DNA of 28,580 nucleotides, taken from contig CAZOTZ010000011.1 in the NCBI GenBank assembly GCA_964582875.1, positions 1 to 28,580 on the forward strand, given 5' to 3'. Source of the stretch: JAADDV01 sp964582875. GTDB lineage: Bacteria > Aquificota > Aquificia > Aquificales > Hydrogenothermaceae. Both the position numbers and the translations under genes were made by a program. Positions 8,719 to 16,853 of the stretch are shown here, one piece after another. Each line of letters opens with the position of its first letter. Within the stretch, counting starts at the first letter, position 1. The notes beneath the pieces are model-generated. The model saw only the letters and a list, made by a program, of their open reading frames with translations. It made no database searches and was not told where the DNA came from.

Positions 8719-9013
8719 TGTGGATAACTGCCGTTTTTCTGCTCTGAAGCTTGATAATCAATGTTTAGAGCCTGTGGATAACTATGTGGATAACCTGTGG
8801 ATAACTCAAATTTGAAAAAATCTTTTATTTAGAACACTTACATTTTTGTTGCGTTAAAAATTCTTTAGATATAAATAACTTAAGGTTGTGGATAACTTTT
8901 TAAAAAAGTCCAGTTATCCACATAATATCCACAATTTTTTTCAAGTTATCCACAGGAAATTGCAAGTTATCCACAACCCCTTGTGGATAACTGTGTGGAT
9001 AACTTGTGGATAA
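8719..9013. repeat. DnaA-box array (11 exact, 1 near-exact)
   Basis: Boxes written TGTGGATAA on the plus strand start at 8719, 8773, 8785, 8796, 8887, 8982, 8994 and 9005. Boxes written TTATCCACA start at 8914, 8946 and 8967, and the one-mismatch box starts at 8925. Ten of the eleven exact copies extend to the 11-mer AGTTATCCACA. Orientation is grouped: five one way, four the other, then three as the first. Two triplets (8773/8785/8796 and 8982/8994/9005) have the same 12- and 11-bp steps, about one helical turn, so the bound DnaA would lie on one face. Confidence 0.93.
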
Positions 9014-9014
9014 C

Positions 9015-9362
9015 TTATATCTTCCAGCCAAGTTCTCTTAGTTTTTCTTTTCCTTCTTTAGATATAAAATCTGTGTTCCACGGGATAGAGAAATCAAACT
9101 TTATAGATATCTCTTTTAAAAATGGGAATTTGTCTTTTAACGCTCCAACTATTGATTTGACAATATAACTTTCCATTGGACAGTCATTTGTTGTTAATGT
9201 TGCAATAATTGAAAGGTTTCCTTCTTTATCAATCTTTATTTCCCTTATAAAACCTAAATTTACTATATCTAATGGTATTTCAGGGTCTTTCACATTTTTT
9301 AAGGCTTCTAAAATCTCAAGTTCTGTAGGTATCTCCATAACTTCTACCTTACTTGTCTTCAT
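9015..9362 (-). CDS. MIP18/DUF59-family Fe-S cluster assembly protein
   Basis: This 115-aa protein is one DUF59 (MIP18/SufT/PaaD-like) domain, a family that helps mature or insert iron-sulfur clusters. Visible motifs are VKDPEIPLDIVNLGFI near the N-terminus and the reactive-cysteine region TTNDCPMESY, with PWNTDFISKEGKEKL in the C-terminal part. The ATG at 9362 is preceded by GGAAGGA and overlaps the end of pyrC by 14 bp; an alternative ATG at 9338 would remove eight residues. It is last in the purE-lepB-pyrC operon, and its stop codon is one base from the last DnaA box. Many Fe-S enzymes, such as the POR further right, could be clients. Confidence 0.85.
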   Translation of the reverse strand: MKTSKVEVMEIPTELEILEALKNVKDPEIPLDIVNLGFIREIKIDKEGNLSIIATLTTNDCPMESYIVKSIVGALKDKFPFLKEISIKFDFSIPWNTDFISKEGKEKLRELGWKI

Positions 9363-10629
9363 AGACTATCCTTCCATTGTAGAATGTATATTTGACTTTT
9401 CCTATGAGTTTTCTCCCTATTAGAGGTGTATTTTTACTTTTTGATTTTATGACTTCTTCTTTTACTTCCCAGCTTTCTGTTGGGTTGAAAATAGTGAGCT
9501 CTGCTGTCTCACCTACTTTTATCTTTGGTGGGTTTAGTCCTATTTTTTCTGCAGGTTTTGTTGATAATACTTCTATAGCCCTTTTTATATCAAAGTAGTC
9601 TTTCCTGACAAGTTCTAACACTACAGGCAAAGCAAACTGTAATCCTATCATCCCCGGTGGACACAGATGATGTTCCATCATTTTTTCCTGATGAGCATGG
9701 GGGGCGTGGTCTGTAGCTACAAAATCAATAATACCTGATGACAATGCCCACCTAACAGCTTCTACATCTTCATGCTCCCTTAGGGGAGGAGATACTTTTG
9801 CTGTACAAGAAAAGTCAAGCCACTCTTCATCTGTTAAGTAAAGGTGGTGTGGTGTAACTTCTGCTGTTACTTTTGCTCCCATTGCTTTAGCCCATGTTAC
9901 AATCTCAACTCCAACTTTAGTGGAAAGATGGCATATATGTACTGGCATTCCTGTATGTATAGAAAGTACACAGTCCCTTGCTATCATTGAATCTTCTGCT
10001 TCTGGTGGTAATGGAGGAAGTCCGAGAGCTGCAGCTATTTCTCCTTCGTGGGCTACACCGAAGGCTGATAGATTTAAATCTTCACAGTGGTCTGCAACAA
10101 AAGAACCTATGGAACCTGCGTATTCCATAGCTTTTCTCATAACATGGGAATCCATAACAGGTGCCCCATCATCGGTAAAATAAACAGCTCCTGCATCTTT
10201 AAGCAGGGACATTTCTGTAAGTTCTTTCCCCTTTCTTCCCTTTGTGATAGCCCCTGCTGGTAAAACTCTACATAATCCAACTTCTTCTCCCTTTTCTATA
10301 ACGTATCTTATAAGGGAGACATCATCTAAAGCAGGTATAGTGTTAGGCATACATACAACTGTTGTGTATCCCCCTGCAACAGCAGCTTCACTACCGGTTC
10401 TTATATCCTCTTTGTATGTCTGTCCAGGGTCTCTGAAATGAACATGTATATCTGTGAAAGAAGGTGATACTATACAACCATCTGCATTAATCACTTTACA
10501 GTTTGCAAAGGGCTGTATATCTTTTTCAACTTTGATTATTTTTCCTTTTTCTATAAGAATATCCCTGTAATCTGATATATCTAAAGAAGGGTCAACAACA
10601 TAACCACCTTTTATAAGAACAAAACTCAA
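9349..10629 (-). CDS. pyrC: Dihydroorotase
   Basis: This 426-aa type I (Aquifex-like) dihydroorotase catalyses the third step of pyrimidine synthesis, closing carbamoyl-aspartate to dihydroorotate. Metal-site motifs are H62 and H64 (DIHVHFRDPGQ), D153 (FTDDG, the Asp that takes the place of the carboxylated lysine in the Aquifex enzyme), H181 (DHCED), the HICHLST segment with H231 and H234, and D307 (DFVATDHAPH). Length is normal and the amidohydrolase barrel is complete. It lies 10 bp downstream of lepB and overlaps the DUF59 gene. Aquifex dihydroorotase works with aspartate transcarbamoylase; pyrB is not in the window. Confidence 0.96.
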   Translation of the reverse strand: MSFVLIKGGYVVDPSLDISDYRDILIEKGKIIKVEKDIQPFANCKVINADGCIVSPSFTDIHVHFRDPGQTYKEDIRTGSEAAVAGGYTTVVCMPNTIPALDDVSLIRYVIEKGEEVGLCRVLPAGAITKGRKGKELTEMSLLKDAGAVYFTDDGAPVMDSHVMRKAMEYAGSIGSFVADHCEDLNLSAFGVAHEGEIAAALGLPPLPPEAEDSMIARDCVLSIHTGMPVHICHLSTKVGVEIVTWAKAMGAKVTAEVTPHHLYLTDEEWLDFSCTAKVSPPLREHEDVEAVRWALSSGIIDFVATDHAPHAHQEKMMEHHLCPPGMIGLQFALPVVLELVRKDYFDIKRAIEVLSTKPAEKIGLNPPKIKVGETAELTIFNPTESWEVKEEVIKSKSKNTPLIGRKLIGKVKYTFYNGRIVYEDK

Positions 10630-10639
10630 TTTCTCCTCC

Positions 10640-11344
10640 TTACCTTATTACTTTTCCTATTCTGTTAAACCTTATACCTGGAGATTTAGTATCTATAGAG
10701 AAATATACAACAAACGCAGTTCCAATTATATAATCATCAGGGACAAACCCCCAGAATCTGCTGTCTCTACTGTTGTCCCTATTATCCCCAAGTACAAAAT
10801 AGTATCCTTTAGGAACTTCTACAGGACCAAAATCTTTCCCTTCTCCATCAAATATCTCCATCACAGTATAACTGTACACAGTTCCATCTTTTCTTGGTAT
10901 ATACTCAAGGTATTTTGTTGCTCTATAGTTTTCTTCATGGTAAAAACCTATTTTTTTCCTTTTTAAAGGTTTACCATTTAGATAAACAATATCGTTCTTT
11001 ACTTCAACTATATCCCCTGGGAGACCTATTATTCTTTTTATGAAATCTATTTTAGGATTTTCTGGGTATTTGAAAACTATAACATCTCCTCGTTTTGGTT
11101 TTGTTATCCTGTTTTTATACCTATAGAAATCAATATTTGTAAAAGGTATTCCTACAGACCAGTCTCCGTAAACAAGTTTGTTAACAAGTATAAAATCTCC
11201 AACAAGAAGTGTTGGTTTCATTGAACCAGAAGGAATATTAAATGCCTGTGCAAAAAAAATTCTTATTATGGATACAACAACAACAATAAAAAAAACAGTT
11301 TTTAGAAAATCCTTTATTGTTTTCTTTTCTACGTTTTTTTCCAT
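10640..11344 (-). CDS. lepB: Signal peptidase I
   Basis: This 234-aa S26A signal peptidase cleaves Sec and Tat signal peptides at the outer face of the inner membrane. One N-terminal transmembrane segment (about residues 14-34) precedes box B with catalytic S41 (NIPSGSMKPTL). The lysine box has K103 in FIKRIIGLPGD, and the conserved GDNRDNSRDSRFWGFV follows. It is in a tight minus-strand operon, with purE 11 bp upstream and pyrC 10 bp downstream. Confidence 0.96.
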   Translation of the reverse strand: MEKNVEKKTIKDFLKTVFFIVVVVSIIRIFFAQAFNIPSGSMKPTLLVGDFILVNKLVYGDWSVGIPFTNIDFYRYKNRITKPKRGDVIVFKYPENPKIDFIKRIIGLPGDIVEVKNDIVYLNGKPLKRKKIGFYHEENYRATKYLEYIPRKDGTVYSYTVMEIFDGEGKDFGPVEVPKGYYFVLGDNRDNSRDSRFWGFVPDDYIIGTAFVVYFSIDTKSPGIRFNRIGKVIR

Positions 11345-11355
11345 TTAACCTCTCT

Positions 11356-11856
11356 CTATCCGTTATAACTTAGCTTTTTTGCTTCTTCATTGGCTTTTAA
11401 AACTTTTTCTTTCATCTCTTTTCTGTACTCTTTCAGTTTTTCCTTTATTTCTGGATAAGCTATTGATAGTATCTGGGCAGCTAAAACAGCTGCATTAACT
11501 GCTCCTGCTTTTCCTGTTGTTACTGTTGCCACAGGAACACCTGGGGGCATCTGGACTGTTGATAAAAGGGAATCAAGACCTTTAAAGGATGAGTTATCTA
11601 CAGGTATTCCTATAACAGGAAGGCTAACTTTACCTGCTATTGTTCCTGCAAGGTGTGCAGCAAATCCGGCGGCAGCAATTATAACACTGTATTTTTCTTC
11701 TGCTGTTTCACATACTTTAGCTACTTCTTCTGGTGTTCTATGGGCAGATAAGATGTAAACATCATAAGGTATATCAAATTTTTTCAAAGTTTCAAAACAG
11801 CTGTTCATCAGCTCAAGGTCAGATTTGCTTCCCATAAAAACGGCTACTTTTTTCAT
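11356..11856 (-). CDS. purE: N5-carboxyaminoimidazole ribonucleotide mutase
   Basis: About 166 aa of class I PurE, which converts N5-CAIR to CAIR in purine synthesis. The motifs GSKSDLELM near the N-terminus, SAHRTPEEV, AAGFAAHLAGTIAGKVSLPV and MPPGVPVATV are all present. I chose ATG at 11856 (MKKVAVFMGS) because a full GGAGGTGAT Shine-Dalgarno precedes it; the longer in-frame ATG at 11868 would place that SD inside the gene. A PurK partner is not in the window. Confidence 0.96.
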   Translation of the reverse strand: MKKVAVFMGSKSDLELMNSCFETLKKFDIPYDVYILSAHRTPEEVAKVCETAEEKYSVIIAAAGFAAHLAGTIAGKVSLPVIGIPVDNSSFKGLDSLLSTVQMPPGVPVATVTTGKAGAVNAAVLAAQILSIAYPEIKEKLKEYRKEMKEKVLKANEEAKKLSYNG

Positions 11857-11903
11857 TATCACCTCCATTTTATTTTTTTAGTGTGAAAAATTAATAAAAG
11901 CTT

Positions 11904-12914
11904 TTATTTAGCGTATATATCGTTCAGTTTCTTTTTAATCCTTTCTTTTAATGGAAGTCTTTTTACAGCCTCTTTTGTTAATCTTTCTATATCAGCTTTT
12001 TTTCTGTAGTACTCTTCATAGTCTATTTTTCCTTCTGTAAACTCGTTTTCAATTACCCTTTCTGCAAACTCAAGGTATTCTATAGCTTTCTGGTAGTTTC
12101 CTTCCTTAATACACTCTTCAGCTGCTTTTTCAAAAACATTTTCATACTCTTTTCCTATATCAAGGTTGTAGTTTATCTTTAAACCTTCTATAAAGAAATC
12201 AGCAGCTTTTTTCATTTCTCCCTGGTCTGCAAGCTTCCTTGCTTTTTTGAAATAGACCATTGCCATAGTGTTGAAAAACTTTTTCTCCTCTGGCATAAGT
12301 GTTACTGCAGATTTCAAATCCTGAAGGGCTTCTTTGTACATTTCAAGTTCTTCATAAGATTTAGCCCGTGTGTAGTAGGCGTCCACAAGGTACTTATTTT
12401 CCTGAAGAGCTTTTGACAAAGCTTCTACAGCTGCTTTGTAGTTTTTGGCGTTATAAAGGATTTTCCCAAGGTTATAGTAGTATTTGTAATCTTTTTCAGA
12501 AGAAACTTTATCAAGGTACTCAACTGCTTTTTTGTCATTGCCTCTTATAAGTTCAATCTGAGCAAGGTAAGAGTAAGCTTCTTCAAAATCAGGTTTTATT
12601 TCTATTACTTTTTTAAAATCAGACTCAGCCTCTTCTAATCTGTTAAAATACAGATGTACTTTTCCCCGTTCAAAGTACGCTTCCCAGTAATCTGGTCTAA
12701 GGTTAATTGCCTGGGTAAATTCAGCTATTGCGGTTTCAACTACCTCATCATTAAGGTCTACTGTTGCTAACTTTCCCCTCCAGAAGTAAATTTCAGGTAC
12801 ATCTGGGTCTAAAAGAAGTGCATCATCAAGGAACACAATTGCCATTTCATAGTTTTCACCTTCAAAATCTTTTTTTGCTTTTTCTATTAAGTCGTAGACC
12901 TCACGGTTAGCCAT
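11904..12914 (-). CDS. TPR-repeat protein
   Basis: About 336 aa, nearly all tetratricopeptide repeats. Repeats of about 34 residues show the usual W/Y, G, Y, A, P pattern, for example PDYWEAYFERGKVHLYFNRL and VDAYYTRAKSYEELEMYKEA. There is no signal peptide or membrane segment, so it is likely a cytoplasmic scaffold. The start is ATG at 12914 (MANREVYDL), which has GGAGG 8 bases upstream; the longer in-frame start at 12959 has no SD and would run into the divergent tamB promoter region. It is the first gene of the purE-lepB-pyrC-DUF59 operon (47-bp gap to purE). The function is unknown. Confidence 0.85.
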   Translation of the reverse strand: MANREVYDLIEKAKKDFEGENYEMAIVFLDDALLLDPDVPEIYFWRGKLATVDLNDEVVETAIAEFTQAINLRPDYWEAYFERGKVHLYFNRLEEAESDFKKVIEIKPDFEEAYSYLAQIELIRGNDKKAVEYLDKVSSEKDYKYYYNLGKILYNAKNYKAAVEALSKALQENKYLVDAYYTRAKSYEELEMYKEALQDLKSAVTLMPEEKKFFNTMAMVYFKKARKLADQGEMKKAADFFIEGLKINYNLDIGKEYENVFEKAAEECIKEGNYQKAIEYLEFAERVIENEFTEGKIDYEEYYRKKADIERLTKEAVKRLPLKERIKKKLNDIYAK

Positions 12915-12942
12915 GGCTAAAACCTCCAGATTAAAAAACTGA

Positions 12943-12948
12943 TATAAT
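12943..12948 (+). promoter_or_regulatory. Candidate -10 element for tamB
   Basis: TATAAT lies 32 bp upstream of the tamB ATG in the 66-bp divergent region. No good -35 is seen at the usual distance, so support is weak. Confidence 0.3.
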
Positions 12949-12980
12949 TTTACTATCAATTAAACCTGTTAGTAAGTATA

Positions 12981-15900
12981 ATGAGAAAATTTCTTGTAAA
13001 ATCTATACTTTCTTTACTGTTTGCTGCTCTTTTTATATCTGTAATTTTTTCTTTTTTTTATGTTGTCATAGAAAACAGGTCTGTTATACTGAAGTCTGCA
13101 GGTATATACCTGAAAGATGATTGTCAATTAAAAGGTTTTTCTGGTTTTTCCTGCTCTTTTGTTTCTATTTCTAACAGAAAAGATTTCTTTTTAAATCTAA
13201 AAAACGTAAATGTAAAACTCCTTTACAGGAATATTTTAAGAAACAAACCGGTATTTGATGTTCATGTTGAGCGTGTGGATAGTTTCTTGTATGGAAAAGA
13301 AAAAAAAGAGAAAAAAACAAAGAAGACTTTTTCTTTGAAAGGTGTTTTTTATTACTTAAGGTATTTTAATACTCAAATAGACAGTATAAACTTTGATTTG
13401 ATTAAGAAAGGAATAACTGCCTTTAGGATTAAAGATTTTTCCCTTTACCAGAAGGAAGGAAAACTTAAAACTTTAAAAAAGGCTTTTATAGATATTGGTA
13501 AAAACCATTTCGTCTTAAAAAATATATCCGGGAACTATGATGACAGCTCAGTTTACATAAAATCAGTTGAGCTTTCTGGTATGAACAGTTTTATAAATGG
13601 AAGCCTGAACTTTGATATAAAAAACAATCTAACTTTAAATGGAAAAGGAAGTTTAGAAAAACTTTCTCTTGGAAATCTTTTTATAAATAAAGCTAATTTT
13701 TCTTTCTTTTCAAATGGAAATCTAAACGAAAAAATCTCAGGAAAAGTGTTTTTTTATACTAAAAAAGTGAAAACAGTGTTTGATATAACCAATATAAAAG
13801 GGAAAATAACCTTTCAGTATAAAGATTTTCTCTCAGGTGTGCTTACCACAAATGTAGAAAGTGTACTTTCTAAGGCTTTTTCCGTAAAAAACATACTTTT
13901 TGTATCCTATTTTTCTTATAAAGAAAACTTTAATTCAAAAAACACAATTGTATTTAAAAAGTTATCTTATCTAAATAAAAAACTTGAAAATGTTGTATCT
14001 GCTTTTGATTTTTCTTTTAAAGGATTTCCATATCTAAAAGGAAAGGTTTTTTATAAAAAAATCAGAATTTCCTATCTTTTAGACAAAAAAAGAGTTCTTA
14101 AACTTTCTTTTCCTGAGTATACTTTTTCTGAGATATCTCCTTTAATCCCTGCAAGAGAAGGCTCCCTTAAATATATAAGTGGGAAGCTAAAAGGAGAGTA
14201 CTCAGTTGATATAAAAAGAAAAAGAGGTACAGGAATATTCAGGTTTAGAGAGTTAAATATTTATGGACTTTTTTATAAAACAGGATTAGTGAAAGTTGTT
14301 TCTGTGTTTCCTGAGAAAAAAAGTAGTTTTGATTTCCTGTTTGAAAAAAAGAGCAGTTTCGTAAAAGGAAAAGGAAGTATTAAAGAGAAAAAACTAAACG
14401 CTGAGTTTTCCTTTAAAAACCTTGATATAAAAAATCTTGTCTTTACTTCTAAACATGGTATAGCTGGATTAATATCTGGAAATGGCTACATAAATGGAAC
14501 TATTCCAGATATAAAAATCTCTTTAAAAGGAAGTGTTGATAAGTTTTCTTATAAAAAACTTGTTTTAAGAGACCTTGGTTATACTGCTTTTTATGGGAAA
14601 AATAAACTTACTCTGCAGGTAAAAAACAGTAATGAAAGTTTAAAAACAGATATAAATGTTTCCCTGAAACCTTTTATATTAAATGTAAAAACTTACGCCA
14701 ATAATACAGACCTTAAGCCGTTTTATCCATTTTTACTTGAAAGTGTTCCTTCTGCTTTTAAAAACATAAAGCCCCTTTCCTTAACAGGTAGTTTTGATTT
14801 TAGTATGAAAAAAAACAACTGGGAACTTCTTTTAGATGTAAAAAAAGGCAAAGTTTTCATCGTTCCTATCGGGGATTTCATATATACATCTGCAGTAGGA
14901 AAGATTAAAAACAAAAAGCCAGATTTAAAAGTTTCCTTTTATAAAAAGCACCTAAAGTTCAAAAATTTAGTTATCAATAGTCTTAATGGATTATTTAAAC
15001 TTGTAGATAAAAAAGGAAATCTTGATGTTGAACTTAAAGGATTAAATAAAGCCAAAATTTTCCATATCTTTTCTGCAGTTAGTATAGACCTGAAAAAAAG
15101 TTATATAAACGGTGATGTTTTTTCAACAATCGGAGTAAAAGACTACAAAACAGTTTTTAACACTAATATAACAGGGAATTTCAAAAATATAAAAGGTATT
15201 TTTTACACAGAACTGTTCTTTAAAGGTAAAAAGTTCGCAGAAAACTTTGCTAAGTACCAGTTTAGAATAAAAAAAGATAGATACACTTTAGATTTTACAT
15301 CTGATACCCTTGATTTCTTTTTTAATAGCAAGTTTGAGTTTATAGTAGAAAATCCAGAAGGAAAGTTTGTTATAGATAAAAAAGGTTTAAATGGAAAAAT
15401 AACAGTAAAAACAGTAAAAACATACCAGAACAGATTACTTATATTTGAAACTGTGCCTGTTTCTATCTATTTCAAAAATAACAGTATATTTACAAAAAAC
15501 CTTTCTTTTAAAGGAATGGTTTCTGGAAAGATTTACAGTTTGATTTACAATATTCCAGAAGAAAGCCTTATACTAAAATCTGATGGAAGTATTAACAAAC
15601 AAATCCTTTCAGAATTTATCCAGTTTGGAACCTTTGAAGGTTCCCTTAAATACTCTGTTAATTACAGAGGAAAAATCCTGAGCTTTATCAATAAAGTTAA
15701 ACTTTCCCTGTTCTCAAAAGACCTCAAGCTTAGAAGTAGCTATCTAAGGGGCATTATGCATTTTGACAGATTTTCTTTGAGTGTTCAAAAAGGAACTGCT
15801 TCTATTGATGTGAATGGAAAGGTTTCTTCTGTTTTGTCTGGAGATAACTACCTGAAAGTGAACGGAACTTATAATCTGAGAACTTCTGAAAACAGGATAA

Positions 15901-16844
15901 ACCTAAGTGGAAACATTATCCCAATCAGATATCCAGGAATATTTGAAGGGAATATAACCCCAAAAATTGTTGCTTATACCCAGAATAAAAAAGGTGAAGT
16001 TAAACAGTTTTTAGAAGGGAAAATACTTGTCTCTGGGAGACTTAAACTTGAAAAAGATATTCAAAACCAGTTTTCTAAAGGAGGAGGAGAATCTAAAAAA
16101 GAAGAAAACACAAAAATAAAGGAAACTGTTCTAAATATTAAAGGGAAGACCTTTAGTCCAATTTACGTTTATGGAAGTTGGGGAAACGCTTATATGGAAG
16201 GAGATGTAGATATAACAGGTACTCTTGGAAAGCCTTCTATTAACGGTTATATAAATGTGGTGTATGGAAAGATAAACTACCTTAAAAACAGATACAACAT
16301 AGATTTTGCAAAATTAAAAATCATTGAAAACGAGATGTATATATCAGCGAGACTGTCTACAGTTGTAGCAAATACATTTATATACATAAACGTGAATGGA
16401 AATATAAAAAATCCAAAACTTACATTTACATCAATACCTCCTAAATCCCAGAATGAGATTCTTTCTATTCTACTTTTAAAAGATACCCCAGCGACCCTTG
16501 AAAATATACCCCTTTTCTCAGTTGTAGGAAAGCTCTTTTATATGTTCTTGCCTTTTGGAACTGAGGAAGATGAAGGTTTATTCAACACAGGTTTTACTGT
16601 GATGATAAACCCAAGTTACAACCCACTTTACGGGATTACAGCATCTATATATGCAAGGAAAAACTTAACAAAGAGATTTTATATAGCATTTTCAAGACCT
16701 ATAAAAGAAGTTGAAGGAATAAATATATTTGGTTGGTATGAAATAGGAATAAATATAACAGAAAAAACATCTTTACAGCTAAAATGGTTTGAAAACCAGG
16801 ACAAAGAGATACAACTTATGTTCAGTCTTCCATTTGATTTTTGA
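12981..16844 (+). CDS. tamB: TamB-like envelope assembly/lipid transport protein
   Basis: This 1287-aa protein has one N-terminal membrane anchor (about residues 8-30). A very long, repetitive beta-strand-rich AsmA-like region follows. The C-terminal TamB/DUF490 domain (about 1050-1287) is recognised by VYGSWGNAYMEGDVDITGTL, GKPSINGYINVVYGKINYL, IYINVNGNIKNPKLTFTSIP and SQNEILSILLLKD, ending in aromatic barrel-like strands. TamB-family proteins bridge the inner and outer membranes and help barrel insertion and phospholipid transport. The partner TamA/BamA is not in the window. The ribosome binding site before the ATG is weak. Its stop TGA overlaps the SD of ribD, so the two are probably co-transcribed. 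Confidence 0.88.
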   Translation: MRKFLVKSILSLLFAALFISVIFSFFYVVIENRSVILKSAGIYLKDDCQLKGFSGFSCSFVSISNRKDFFLNLKNVNVKLLYRNILRNKPVFDVHVERVDSFLYGKEKKEKKTKKTFSLKGVFYYLRYFNTQIDSINFDLIKKGITAFRIKDFSLYQKEGKLKTLKKAFIDIGKNHFVLKNISGNYDDSSVYIKSVELSGMNSFINGSLNFDIKNNLTLNGKGSLEKLSLGNLFINKANFSFFSNGNLNEKISGKVFFYTKKVKTVFDITNIKGKITFQYKDFLSGVLTTNVESVLSKAFSVKNILFVSYFSYKENFNSKNTIVFKKLSYLNKKLENVVSAFDFSFKGFPYLKGKVFYKKIRISYLLDKKRVLKLSFPEYTFSEISPLIPAREGSLKYISGKLKGEYSVDIKRKRGTGIFRFRELNIYGLFYKTGLVKVVSVFPEKKSSFDFLFEKKSSFVKGKGSIKEKKLNAEFSFKNLDIKNLVFTSKHGIAGLISGNGYINGTIPDIKISLKGSVDKFSYKKLVLRDLGYTAFYGKNKLTLQVKNSNESLKTDINVSLKPFILNVKTYANNTDLKPFYPFLLESVPSAFKNIKPLSLTGSFDFSMKKNNWELLLDVKKGKVFIVPIGDFIYTSAVGKIKNKKPDLKVSFYKKHLKFKNLVINSLNGLFKLVDKKGNLDVELKGLNKAKIFHIFSAVSIDLKKSYINGDVFSTIGVKDYKTVFNTNITGNFKNIKGIFYTELFFKGKKFAENFAKYQFRIKKDRYTLDFTSDTLDFFFNSKFEFIVENPEGKFVIDKKGLNGKITVKTVKTYQNRLLIFETVPVSIYFKNNSIFTKNLSFKGMVSGKIYSLIYNIPEESLILKSDGSINKQILSEFIQFGTFEGSLKYSVNYRGKILSFINKVKLSLFSKDLKLRSSYLRGIMHFDRFSLSVQKGTASIDVNGKVSSVLSGDNYLKVNGTYNLRTSENRINLSGNIIPIRYPGIFEGNITPKIVAYTQNKKGEVKQFLEGKILVSGRLKLEKDIQNQFSKGGGESKKEENTKIKETVLNIKGKTFSPIYVYGSWGNAYMEGDVDITGTLGKPSINGYINVVYGKINYLKNRYNIDFAKLKIIENEMYISARLSTVVANTFIYINVNGNIKNPKLTFTSIPPKSQNEILSILLLKDTPATLENIPLFSVVGKLFYMFLPFGTEEDEGLFNTGFTVMINPSYNPLYGITASIYARKNLTKRFYIAFSRPIKEVEGINIFGWYEIGINITEKTSLQLKWFENQDKEIQLMFSLPFDF

Positions 16845-16853
16845 GGTGAGTTT

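Larger units (their letters stand above)
8653..9014. other. oriC: Probable chromosomal replication origin (oriC)
   Basis: This non-coding stretch of 362 bp lies between the SLBB gene and the DUF59 gene. It carries eleven exact 9-mers TTATCCACA/TGTGGATAA, the consensus DnaA box, plus one single-mismatch copy (ATATCCACA). All lie within 8719-9013. It also has an AT-rich, G-free tract with a DnaA-trio-like run at its left end and an AT-rich centre (8805-8884). The density and exactness far exceed chance, and the layout of boxes beside an unwinding region is that of a bacterial oriC. No dnaA or dnaN lies in the window, so the origin would be separated from dnaA here. Confidence 0.88.

Noticed and set aside
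8451..8747. Plus-strand open frame spanning the SLBB N-terminus and the AT-rich tract
   Set aside because: It is low-complexity Phe/Leu/Lys sequence antisense to the signal peptide and linker of the SLBB gene.
8719..9013. CRISPR array or other mobile repeat
   Set aside because: Repeat units are only 9-11 bp, spacing is irregular, orientation varies and the unit is exactly the DnaA box.
8983..9168. Plus-strand open frame over the right end of the box array
   Set aside because: It runs antisense through the well-supported DUF59 gene and has no SD or recognisable protein features.
9920..10183. Plus-strand open frame inside pyrC
   Set aside because: It is the shadow of a highly conserved gene on the other strand; no SD and no recognisable domain.
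11893..11908. Perfect 16-bp palindrome AATAAAAGCTTTTATT as a terminator
   Set aside because: It has no loop, overlaps the TPR gene stop codon and is AT-rich, so it does not support a stable hairpin.
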